From Fimbriimonadaceae bacterium (GTDB taxonomy: Bacteria; Armatimonadota; Fimbriimonadia; Fimbriimonadales; Fimbriimonadaceae), in contig JAKRSE010000413.1 of NCBI GenBank assembly GCA_022402505.1, positions 1-5,113 on the forward strand: a stretch of 5,113 bases of DNA, given 5' to 3'. Below are positions 1 through 5,113 of the stretch, piece by piece. The translations under genes and the position numbers were made by a program. Within the stretch, counting starts at the first letter, position 1. Each line of letters starts with the position of its first letter. The notes beneath the pieces were generated by a model. That model saw nothing but the letters and a program-made list of their open reading frames with translations. It searched no databases and was not told the origin of the DNA.

Positions 1-1
1 C

Positions 2-46
2 GACCGCTACCACAACCGCTACGGCCAGACCGGCTCCGGGGTCTGA
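2..46 (+). CDS. C-terminal tail of an upstream gene (partial)
   Basis: The window opens inside a reading frame that ends at TGA 44-46. The 14 visible codons read DRYHNRYGQTGSGV, and every one ends in G or C. The other two forward frames give low-complexity Pro/Leu or Thr/Ala strings, so this frame is the best candidate for a real gene end. Too little is present to name the protein. The next gene starts 22 nt downstream behind its own apparent -10 element, so the two need not share a transcript. Confidence 0.55.
   Translation, partial: DRYHNRYGQTGSGV
26..45 (+). terminator. Small hairpin over the upstream stop codon (possible weak terminator)
   Basis: CAGACC at 26-31 is the perfect inverted complement of GGTCTG at 40-45, giving a 6-bp stem with an 8-nt GC-rich loop. 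It overlaps the TGA at 44-46. No T-tract follows, so it is not a canonical Rho-independent terminator; chance is a real alternative in GC-rich DNA. Confidence 0.2.
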
Positions 47-56
47 AGGCTTGGGA

Positions 57-62
57 TAGACT
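57..62 (+). promoter_or_regulatory. -10 element for a leaderless transcript of the first family gene
   Basis: TAGACT fits the TAnnnT form of a sigma-70-type -10 box and ends 6 nt before the GTG at 69. That spacing would place the transcription start at or next to the start codon. No Shine-Dalgarno sequence lies between the box and the start, consistent with a leaderless mRNA. No good -35 is seen at the expected distance (about 34-39). The same TAxACTC heptamer recurs before the start at 4896. Confidence 0.45.
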
Positions 63-68
63 CAATAT

Positions 69-548
69 GTGAGGCGAGAGTGGAGCTGGGTTCTGCCGCT
101 CGGCCTGGCCGTCGGGTTGCTCGTTTGGGGCAGCCGGTTCGTCTGGGTCGAGGTGGACGCCTTCCAGGCCGGCCAGACTCTCGAACGTGAGTATGCGCGG
201 GCCAAGGAGCTCGGCCTCCCGCTGACGCCGGACGAGCTTGCCGCGCCGGTCCCGGACCAGGTCAACGGGGCGGTCGGGCTCGTGGATCGGTTGGACGAGT
301 GGAGCCGGAGACGGCGGCCCTCTCGGAACATCGCGCCAGAATCGGAGTTCCACCGCAGGTTCGCCGAGGACCGGCCAGCGGCTTTGGCGGCGTTGGACGA
401 CCCCTTCCTCGACGACCTCCGGACCCGGCTGGAGCGGCCGAGCTTCCAGTTCCCTCACGACCCGGTCAGGGACATCCTTTCGCCTCGGCCAGAGATCGCC
501 GCCATGCGAGAGGCGATTCGGGCGGCGGCTTGGCGTGCGGTCGAGTGA
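69..548 (+). CDS. N-terminal half of family member 1 (159 aa, membrane-anchored)
   Basis: The GTG start is chosen because the ATG at 67 is followed directly by a stop and the -10 box at 57-62 points to 69. Residues about 7-27 form one hydrophobic helix after a basic MRRE start, predicting an N-in membrane anchor with the rest outside the cytoplasm. The family block EYARAKELGLPLT lies at residues 41-53, followed by an acidic and proline-rich stretch ending VNGAVGLVDRLDEW. LDDPFLDDLRTRLERPSFQF lies at 109-128 and is nearly identical to residues 115-134 of the paralogue at 1409. The product stops before the central GQEP block and the C-terminal module, so if made it would be roughly the first third of the protein. 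No enzymatic motif is visible. Confidence 0.6.
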   Translation: MRREWSWVLPLGLAVGLLVWGSRFVWVEVDAFQAGQTLEREYARAKELGLPLTPDELAAPVPDQVNGAVGLVDRLDEWSRRRRPSRNIAPESEFHRRFAEDRPAALAALDDPFLDDLRTRLERPSFQFPHDPVRDILSPRPEIAAMREAIRAAAWRAVE

Positions 549-575
549 GCCCGGCGAGGCGACGCGAACGGAGCC

Positions 576-1340
576 TTGGCCGACCTTCGATTGAGCCGCC
601 GGATCGCCTGGGCTGTCGGCCAGGAACCCTCCCTGCTGTCCGCCGCCGTGATGCGCGGCGGTCTCGAGATCAGCAGCCTGGCAGCGGTTCGGGTGGCCGA
701 GAATCTGGCCGGTCGCCCCGAAGACCTCGAGCGTCTCGCCCGCCTTCTGCAAGAGACCGACTCCACTCCCGACCTCCGACGGGCCCTGAAGGGCGAAGTC
801 TTCTCCGGGGTGACGACCCTCCGAAATCTGTCCGACCGAGACCGGCCTTCCTCGGTGATTCGCGCCCTCCGGCACGGCATCCTCTCAGGCGACGGCGAGA
901 TGGTCGATCCGTCCCGGATGAAGCGCGATAATCTGCCGGATCACCGCCTGCTCCGAGCCGCCTTGGCCCGACATCTCTCCGTCTGGAACGAAGTCTTCGC
1001 CTCCGCCCCGCCGGGAGACGAGGCTGCTCTCCTCGAAGGATTTCGCGAGGCAGAGGCGCGATTGGAGCGGGAGACCCGGCCCTCCTTTCTGCTCACGCAG
1101 TTCCTCAGTCCGGTCGCGGAAGACTGGGCTCGCCACACTCGAAACACCGCCTGCACCACCAGCCTGGCCGCTGCCGGGGCGAGGCTCCTGGCTCGGCAGG
1201 CCCGGACCGGCCGCCTGCCCTCGACTCTGACTTCCGATGCCTGTCAGGGAGAGGTCCGCCTCACGGTGGACGAAACCTCGTTCACCCTCGCCGTCCAAGG
1301 GCTGCCGCCTCTCACCTGGAACCCACCCAAGAATCCCTGA
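576..1340 (+). CDS. C-terminal part of family member 1 (downstream of the internal stop)
   Basis: This stretch is in the same frame as 69-548 and aligns with residues 176-452 of the paralogue at 1409. It carries the central block AWAVGQEPSLLSA, the RPEDLERLARLLQ block (paralogue RPADLDRLADLLQ), GEVFSGVTTLRNL (paralogue GEFYVGLALLRNL), LARHLSVWNEVF, and RTGRLPSTL. The first possible restart is TTG 576; GGAG at 570-573 is only 2 nt away, too close for a good ribosome binding site, so independent translation is doubtful. Coding sequence from 549 is homologous too, which argues that 576 is not an original start. The end is degenerate: after RTGRLPSTL it lacks the D.YG and the SVGEDGRDDG-like loop, passing straight to LTWNPPKNP, the counterpart of LTWMPARP. 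Confidence 0.5.
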   Translation: MADLRLSRRIAWAVGQEPSLLSAAVMRGGLEISSLAAVRVAENLAGRPEDLERLARLLQETDSTPDLRRALKGEVFSGVTTLRNLSDRDRPSSVIRALRHGILSGDGEMVDPSRMKRDNLPDHRLLRAALARHLSVWNEVFASAPPGDEAALLEGFREAEARLERETRPSFLLTQFLSPVAEDWARHTRNTACTTSLAAAGARLLARQARTGRLPSTLTSDACQGEVRLTVDETSFTLAVQGLPPLTWNPPKNP

Positions 1341-1394
1341 ATCCCCAGAGATGGCTCCCCGTCTTCCTGCGTATTCCCAACTGGAGCCATTCAG
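1337..1394 (+). repeat. Split inverted repeat in the intergenic region (hairpin)
   Basis: ATGGCTCC at 1351-1358 pairs perfectly with GGAGCCAT at 1383-1390 around a 24-nt pyrimidine-rich loop. CTGA at 1337-1340 can extend the stem by pairing with TCAG at 1391-1394, leaving a 10-nt bulge on the left side. The left flank also holds a tandem copy of GAATCCC (1331-1337 and 1339-1345). The hairpin begins at the stop codon of the preceding gene and ends 14 nt before the next start. No T-tract follows. It could be a transcript-stabilising or attenuating structure or a copy of a dispersed intergenic repeat; the sequence alone does not decide. Confidence 0.4.
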
Positions 1395-1399
1395 GTCCT

Positions 1400-1403
1400 G
1401 AGG
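1400..1403 (+). promoter_or_regulatory. Shine-Dalgarno-like site of the second family gene
   Basis: GAGG within CTGAGGGTG lies 5 nt before ATG 1409 and 11 nt before the second in-frame ATG at 1415. It supports leadered translation for this gene, unlike its neighbours, and favours 1409 as the start. Confidence 0.4.
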
Positions 1404-1408
1404 GTGCC

Positions 1409-2767
1409 ATGCCGATGACGAAGAAAGCCAAGGTGATTCTTGCCCTCTCGATCGTGGGGGTCTGCGGGTTTGGGGGCTGCGGCGTACTGGGCTTCATCGG
1501 CTTCATGACGGCGGGCGACGTGGCCGCCGCCGAGGCCGGCCTCGAAGCCCAGTACGCCCGATCCATCGAGCTCGGCCTTCCCGTGACGGCCGAGCAGCTT
1601 CGGCCCCCGGTGCCGGCGGCGGAGAACGGTGCGGAGGGTTTCGCTCCCGCGCTCCTGGACTGGGCCGAGAAGCGAGAGGCCCTGCTCGGCGAGGCTCCAC
1701 CCAAGTTCGAGGAGATGCTCGCGAAACCCCGCCCGCCGGAGATTGCGAAGCTGGACGACCCGTTCCTGGCCGACCTGGCGGTTCGGCTCCAGCGGCCCGC
1801 TTTTCAGTTCGAAAGGGACTGGGACTTGGGACCGGAACTTCTCTTCCCCGAATTCGCCCCCTTGAGGGATGCTTCGAAAGCCCTGGGATGGCGGTCGGTG
1901 AACCGAGCGCGGGCCGGCAACGTTGACGGCGCCCTGGAGGACCTCCGCATCGGATTTCGCCTCGCCGGCGCCATCGGACAGGAACCGACGCTCATCGCCC
2001 AACTGGTCGCGGTGGCCGTCGCCGGCCAGACTCAAACGGGAGCCGTGGCGGTCTCCGAAGAGATCAAGGACCGGCCGGCAGACCTGGACCGGCTGGCCGA
2101 CCTGCTTCAGAAGTCGGCCCACCAAGCGGACCCCTATCTCGCCTGCCGCGGCGAGTTCTACGTGGGACTCGCCCTGCTCAGGAACCTCGACCCCGGAAAC
2201 GAGACCGATCCACGGGCCGTGGTTGAAAAGGTTCTGGAACCGAAGAAGCCGCTCGACCCGGCCACCCTCAGGCGAGACGGTCTGCCGGAGAACAAGCTGT
2301 TACGGGTCTTTCTCTCCCGCCATCTCGAGCTCTGGAACGAAGCCCTGTCCGGCGACCCGAAGGATCGGATCGACGTGATCAATCGAACGGTGAAGATGGG
2401 TCGCGACGCGGAAAAGAAGCGGACCGCCTCATTCATTCTTTCGGCGATCCTGATGCCCACTTTTTCGCAGGCCGGAACCCACTTCCGGGCTCTTGACACC
2501 CGAAACGAAAAGGTCGTGGCCGGTGTCTGGATCATGGCCTGGCGGGCCCGGAACGGTCGGCTCCCTGCCAGCCTGGAAGAGGCGGGTCTGGAGGTCATCG
2601 ACAACTACGGCCGACCGGTGCGATTCGCCGAAGAGTCGGGCTCGTTCGCCCTCTATTCAGTGGGCGAAGACGGCAGAGACGACGGACCCAAGTTTGACGT
2701 CAGGCTCTGGACGAACCGGGAGCAGGGCGACGACTTCGGGCTGACCTGGATGCCTGCCCGGCCGTAG
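1409..2767 (+). CDS. Family member 2: intact membrane-anchored protein with pseudopilin-like C-terminus
   Basis: This is a 452-aa protein of unknown function. Residues about 8-33 are a long hydrophobic Gly/Cys-containing segment after MPMTKKAK, predicting an inner-membrane anchor with the body in the periplasm. The cysteines at 19 and 24 do not fit a lipobox. The family blocks in order are QYARSIELGLPVT (49-60), LDDPFLADLAVRLQRPAFQF (115-134), LAGAIGQEPTL (185-195), RPADLDRLADLLQ (222-234), SRHLELWNEAL (303-313), RARNGRLPASLEEAG (379-393), and DNYGRPVRFAEESGSFALYSVGEDGRDDG (398-426, spelled here only as a span with key D398, Y400, G401). That last segment resembles the terminal lobe of GspG-type pseudopilins, where D-P-(W/Y)-G and S.G.DG are typical, but there is no N-terminal prepilin cleavage motif. 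The middle looks largely alpha-helical. It follows member 1 by 68 nt and shares its orientation. Confidence 0.85.
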   Translation: MPMTKKAKVILALSIVGVCGFGGCGVLGFIGFMTAGDVAAAEAGLEAQYARSIELGLPVTAEQLRPPVPAAENGAEGFAPALLDWAEKREALLGEAPPKFEEMLAKPRPPEIAKLDDPFLADLAVRLQRPAFQFERDWDLGPELLFPEFAPLRDASKALGWRSVNRARAGNVDGALEDLRIGFRLAGAIGQEPTLIAQLVAVAVAGQTQTGAVAVSEEIKDRPADLDRLADLLQKSAHQADPYLACRGEFYVGLALLRNLDPGNETDPRAVVEKVLEPKKPLDPATLRRDGLPENKLLRVFLSRHLELWNEALSGDPKDRIDVINRTVKMGRDAEKKRTASFILSAILMPTFSQAGTHFRALDTRNEKVVAGVWIMAWRARNGRLPASLEEAGLEVIDNYGRPVRFAEESGSFALYSVGEDGRDDGPKFDVRLWTNREQGDDFGLTWMPARP

Positions 2768-2842
2768 CCTTGCTCCTCCTCCAATCAAGGTTTGGCGACC
2801 GGCAGCCGCAACCGGGCCGTCGGCTCTCCCGTTGGATGGACT

Positions 2843-3469
2843 GTGAATCCCGATCCGCCGATTCTTGCGGAGCTTCGTCGAGCTACGTCCGGCCGCCGGA
2901 GTCAGATTCAAGGCGGGGCCGTTGTGGCTTTGCTCGCCGGGCTGGCCGCTCTGACCCTCTTCATCATCGCCTCGTGGATCGATGGACGCCCCGACTTCGG
3001 ACCGCTCATCAACATCGGCCCGCCCCTCCTGGCGATGATCGTCGCAACGCTCACAATCGGAGCGAACCATCGAGCCCGAGTCCGAGCCGCGACTCGTGAG
3101 ACCGATCCTCGGGTCATTCCCCACCTGCTCGAAGTCCTGGACGGGGACGACTTCCGGCTGAAGCGGGAAATCCGGAAGGCTCTCGTCGAACTGCTTCCCC
3201 GCCTGGAACCGCACCACTCCGGTGACTTCGACGCGAGGTCCAGGGGCTTCTTGGTCGGCCTGCTCTCGGCCCCGGAGCCGGAGGTTCGGGTGGCAGCGAT
3301 CGACGCCCTCGCCGTGGTCGGCCAGGCAGATTCGCTTGACGGCATGGAGGCCGCCTCGGGCCGGCTTCCGATCGAAACAGAGCAGGTCCGGCTTCGGCAG
3401 GCTCTGGGCGACCTTCGTCATCGCTTGGCCGTCCAGGCTGTGCAAGCGGTCCAACAATCCAGGGCCTGA
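2843..3469 (+). CDS. HEAT-like repeat protein with two membrane helices
   Basis: This is a 208-aa protein from GTG 2843. An in-frame TTG at 2792 would add 17 residues (ATGSRNRAVGSPVGWT..) that look non-coding, and its AAGG is only 1 nt from the TTG, so 2843 is preferred. Two hydrophobic segments lie at about 25-45 (AVVALLAGLAALTLFIIASW) and 53-73 (GPLINIGPPLLAMIVATLTI). After them comes TDPRVIPHLLEVLDG (87-101) and a helical pair ending ALVELLPRL. A second unit reads PEPEVRVAAIDALAVVG (144-160). The D/E-xx-V/R-xx-A-xx-AL-xx-xG pattern is that of HEAT/PBS-lyase-like repeats, which form alpha-solenoid protein-interaction surfaces. With two helices, both ends should be on the same face, probably cytoplasmic. 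It sits between two paralogues of the other family, 75 nt after one and 31 nt before the next. A role as scaffold is inference only. Confidence 0.75.
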   Translation: MNPDPPILAELRRATSGRRSQIQGGAVVALLAGLAALTLFIIASWIDGRPDFGPLINIGPPLLAMIVATLTIGANHRARVRAATRETDPRVIPHLLEVLDGDDFRLKREIRKALVELLPRLEPHHSGDFDARSRGFLVGLLSAPEPEVRVAAIDALAVVGQADSLDGMEAASGRLPIETEQVRLRQALGDLRHRLAVQAVQAVQQSRA

Positions 3470-3486
3470 ACCCGGCTCCGCCGGTT

Positions 3487-3494
3487 CATACTTG
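3487..3494 (+). promoter_or_regulatory. -10-like element before the lipoprotein gene
   Basis: CATACTTG contains CATACT (3487-3492, 4 of 6 matches to TATAAT) and ends 6-8 nt before ATG 3501. No ribosome binding site lies in TGCTGGGC between the box and the ATG, so a leaderless start is plausible. It is weaker than the boxes at 57 and 4883. Confidence 0.3.
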
Positions 3495-3500
3495 CTGGGC

Positions 3501-4841
3501 ATGGATGCCCGCGTCTGGCCTGCCCTGGCGGCGCTTTTGGCTCTGGCCTCCTGCGGCCCGCCCGCCGAAATCCGCGAGGCATCCCGCATCCTGGACCGGG
3601 AGTACGCCCGAGCCGAAGCGCTGGGGGTCCCTCTCACGGCAGCCGACCTGGACCCCGGCCCGATCCCGCAGGGCCAGAATTCGGCCGGCGAGGTCGTGCA
3701 GCTCCTGACCGAGTGGATTGCACGACGCCGCAGCGCGCCCGACGCCGAGCGACCCGCGCTGGACGAGCGGAAGCTGGCGGAGCTCGGCCGGCTTCTGGAA
3801 CGGCCTCGGTTCGTCATCCGCCGAAACCACGCCACCGGGCCTGCCCTCCAGATCCCCGAGTACGCCCTGTTCAACTCGGCCGCGCGGATCCTGGACTTCC
3901 GGATTCAGGGCGACCTTCGCCGCGGCAGGTTCGACCGGGTTCTCCGGAACCTCCGGACCCTCCGTCGCCTCGCCTGGGCGGCCGGACAGGAGCCGCTGAT
4001 GACCTCCGGTCTGGTGGCCGATCGGATCAACCGGCAGGCGGTCCAGCTGTCTGCGGCGGCCGCCTGGTCCCGGCGATCCTCGCGGGACGACCTATTGAAG
4101 CTGCGTGTGGCGATCGCCGAGTCGCCGTTCCCAGCCGACATCCGCAGGTGGCTTCAAAGCGAGCCGTTCTTCGCCGCGACCGTCAGCCGAAATATGGAGC
4201 TCTTCGGCGGCGTTCGAGGGGCGAAGAGCCTGCTCGGGAACGCCTCCGACGGCCGGCGTTCCCCGTCTCCGGACCCGGCCGAGCTGGCGATGAACGATGC
4301 TCCCGCCGACCCGCTTTCCCGGGCGCTCCTTGCCAGGCACCTGGAGTTCTGGAACCGGGTGTTTGAAGAGCCGAGCGGCGATCCGGGCCCGCTGCGGAAG
4401 GTGATTCAGGAGTTCAAGCCGGAGACACCCGAGGTTGAGGAGCTGGGGCGGAGCCCGGCCGAGCGACCCCTCGTCGCCCTGACCGCCTGGCAGCGGGGAG
4501 CCGGAGAAGAGCTGCTCCTTCAGGCGGGGATCGAAGTCCTTCTGGTACGGGCCGAGCGCGGCAGGCTCCCGGAGACGCTGGCCGGCCTGAGCGGGCGGTT
4601 TGCCGATCCCTATGGCGGTCAGCTCCAGTACGAGGTCCGGGAGGAGGTCTTCTGCATCTGGAGCCCCGGTGACGACGGCCGGAGCCAAGGGGGATTCTTC
4701 GGGCCGGTGTTCATTCGGCCGGGGATCCAGATGGACGACGTCTGGCTCACCTTCCCGCCGCCGCTGGAGACGAGCGGGCCGCGCCCGCAGTTCGGTTCGG
4801 CAAGCGTCGAGGCCATGGGTCCGGAACGGGGCGGACGTTGA
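3501..4841 (+). CDS. Family member 3: predicted lipoprotein with pseudopilin-like C-terminus
   Basis: This is a 446-aa protein. The frame is open further upstream, but that part overlaps the HEAT gene. ATG 3501 gives a perfect signal peptide, MDARVWPALAALLALASC, with lipobox L15-A16-S17-C18. The residue after Cys18 is Gly, not Asp, so by the E. coli rule it would go to the outer membrane. Family blocks are EYARAEALGVPLT (34-46), LERPRFVI (99-106), LAWAAGQEPLM (157-167), LARHLEFWNRVF (277-288), RAERGRLPETLAG (350-362) and DPYGGQLQYEV (369-379) with SPGDDGR (388-394). The DPYG and SPGDDG elements look like the C-terminal lobe of type II secretion major pseudopilins. It lacks the LDDPFL block and is the most diverged of the three. 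An extra C-terminal tail (from about 421) is Pro/Gly/Ser rich. No catalytic motif is recognised. Confidence 0.85.
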   Translation: MDARVWPALAALLALASCGPPAEIREASRILDREYARAEALGVPLTAADLDPGPIPQGQNSAGEVVQLLTEWIARRRSAPDAERPALDERKLAELGRLLERPRFVIRRNHATGPALQIPEYALFNSAARILDFRIQGDLRRGRFDRVLRNLRTLRRLAWAAGQEPLMTSGLVADRINRQAVQLSAAAAWSRRSSRDDLLKLRVAIAESPFPADIRRWLQSEPFFAATVSRNMELFGGVRGAKSLLGNASDGRRSPSPDPAELAMNDAPADPLSRALLARHLEFWNRVFEEPSGDPGPLRKVIQEFKPETPEVEELGRSPAERPLVALTAWQRGAGEELLLQAGIEVLLVRAERGRLPETLAGLSGRFADPYGGQLQYEVREEVFCIWSPGDDGRSQGGFFGPVFIRPGIQMDDVWLTFPPPLETSGPRPQFGSASVEAMGPERGGR

Positions 4842-4882
4842 CCCGGAAAGGGACGCCGATGCCGCCGCCGGCCCGTGCGGTC

Positions 4883-4888
4883 TAAACT
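4883..4888 (+). promoter_or_regulatory. -10 element for a leaderless transcript of the hydratase gene
   Basis: TAAACT fits TAnnnT and ends 7 nt before ATG 4896, which would put the transcription start at the A of the ATG. The intervening CACCTC holds no Shine-Dalgarno sequence. No clear -35 is present around 4860-4865. The box lies in the 54-nt gap after the lipoprotein gene and argues that the hydratase begins a new transcript. Confidence 0.5.
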
Positions 4889-4895
4889 CACCTCC

Positions 4896-5113
4896 ATGCT
4901 GCAGATCGAACGACGAGGTCCGATCACGACGCTGACCCTGAATCGGCCAGAGGTGAGGAACGCCTTCAATGCCGAGCTGATCGAGGAGCTGCGCAACGCG
5001 CTGGAGGACGCCGATCGACGGCGCGACCGGGTCGTGGTCCTTCGAGGAAACGGTCCGGCATTCTGCGCCGGCGGCGACCTGAACTGGATGCGCGACCAGG
5101 CCCACCACGGATT
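4896..5113 (+). CDS. Enoyl-CoA hydratase/isomerase family protein, methylglutaconyl-CoA hydratase-like (N-terminal part)
   Basis: The first 72 codons of a crotonase-fold enzyme are present and the rest lies beyond the window. MLQIERRGPITTLTLNRPEVRNAF has the usual crotonase N-terminus, with the beta strand followed by LNRPE.RNAF. GPAFCAGGDLNWM at 53-65 is the CoA-binding and oxyanion-hole segment; Gly60 occupies the position of Ala98 in rat mitochondrial crotonase. The DLNWM sequence is typical of methylglutaconyl-CoA hydratases of leucine/isovalerate breakdown (LiuC type), which usually have AGADLNWM. Members of the superfamily share this region, so the exact substrate cannot be fixed without the catalytic glutamates, which would come later. 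About 72 of an expected 255-265 residues are visible. Soluble and cytoplasmic. No functional link to the upstream envelope genes is evident. Confidence 0.9.
   Translation, partial: MLQIERRGPITTLTLNRPEVRNAFNAELIEELRNALEDADRRRDRVVVLRGNGPAFCAGGDLNWMRDQAHHG

Larger units (their letters stand above)
69..1340 (+). pseudogene. Family member 1, interrupted by an in-frame TGA (nonsense-split gene)
   Basis: The frame that opens with GTG at 69 runs 159 codons to TGA 546-548, and the same frame then stays open for another 263 codons to TGA 1338-1340. Aligned with the intact paralogue at 1409-2767, the junction is gap-free: AVE-stop-ARRGDANGALADLR matches SVNRARAGNVDGALEDLR, so the stop sits where the paralogue has Arg166 (CGA, one C-to-T transition from TGA). 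Other genes here also terminate at TGA (3467, 4839), so TGA is not a sense codon in this genome. The reconstructed product of about 423 residues would be a single-pass membrane-anchored envelope protein. Its C-terminus is also shorter than in the paralogue. A sequencing or assembly error is the main alternative to a real nonsense mutation; programmed readthrough is unlikely. Confidence 0.7.

Noticed and set aside
546..548. Selenocysteine or reassigned UGA decoding
   Set aside because: The paralogue has Arg, not Cys, at this position; TGA ends several neighbouring genes; I see no reason from the protein chemistry for recoding.
2792..2842. TTG start for the HEAT-like gene
   Set aside because: The added residues show no conserved character and the AAGG lies only 1 nt before the TTG; GTG 2843 starts nearer the plausible cytoplasmic N-terminus. 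This is a preference, not proof.
3440..3469. Small VQAVQAV repeat at the end of the HEAT-like protein
   Set aside because: Two short units only, compatible with a chance helical end; not a repeat element.
3222..3500. Upstream in-frame extension of the lipoprotein gene
   Set aside because: It overlaps the HEAT gene out of frame, its translation is Ser/Arg-rich, and ATG 3501 gives a perfect lipoprotein signal peptide.
2657..3874. Long open frame on the minus strand (405 codons), and others at 1391-2125 and 4092-5108
   Set aside because: They are antisense to well-supported + strand genes with family homology. GC-rich DNA with G/C third positions leaves long antisense frames open by chance, and their translations are Arg/Gly/Pro-rich without recognisable domains.
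4888..4895. TCACCTCC, identical to the anti-Shine-Dalgarno end of 16S rRNA
   Set aside because: Only an 8-base match, with no rRNA sequence upstream and an ATG directly after it that begins a clear crotonase-family gene. Coincidence is the simplest reading.

Overview
This GC-rich bacterial window has strong G/C preference at third codon positions. All recognisable genes lie on the + strand. The likely source is a high-GC environmental bacterium. Large families of 'xYARAxxLGLPLT..' proteins with a pseudopilin-like C-terminus, together with apparent leaderless promoters (a TAnnnT-type -10 placed 6-8 nt before the start codon), make me think of Armatimonadota (Fimbriimonas-like) or Planctomycetota. 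This is an inference from recall, not something I could test.

Layout. (1) Positions 2-46 are the last 14 codons of an upstream gene. (2) Positions 69-1340 are a first member of a family of about 420-450 aa membrane-anchored proteins, split by one in-frame TGA at 546-548. The coding signal continues in the same frame after the stop, so this looks like a nonsense-interrupted gene, or possibly two expressed halves. (3) Positions 1341-1408 are a short intergenic stretch with a split inverted repeat. (4) Positions 1409-2767 are an intact second member (452 aa, N-terminal membrane anchor). (5) Positions 2843-3469 encode a small protein with two membrane helices and a cytoplasmic-type HEAT-like helical C-terminal domain. 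(6) Positions 3501-4841 are a third, more divergent family member carrying a lipoprotein signal peptide. (7) From 4896 to the window end is the N-terminal third of an enoyl-CoA hydratase/isomerase family enzyme resembling methylglutaconyl-CoA hydratase.

The three paralogues share ordered signatures: an (E/Q)YAR..LG(L/V)P(L/V)T block after the anchor, an (L/A)xGQEP block in the middle, an RHLxxWN block, and RxGRLPxxL followed in two of them by a D.YG..(L/V)(R/Q)(F/Y) segment like the C-terminal lobe of type II secretion pseudopilins. I recognise no established function for the family. The arrangement looks like a locally duplicated, cell-envelope-directed family in which one copy (69-1340) is decaying. 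The HEAT protein and the hydratase are neighbours rather than demonstrated partners. No mobile elements, tRNAs, rRNAs or CRISPR arrays are seen, and no gene-free stretch exceeds about 80 bases.
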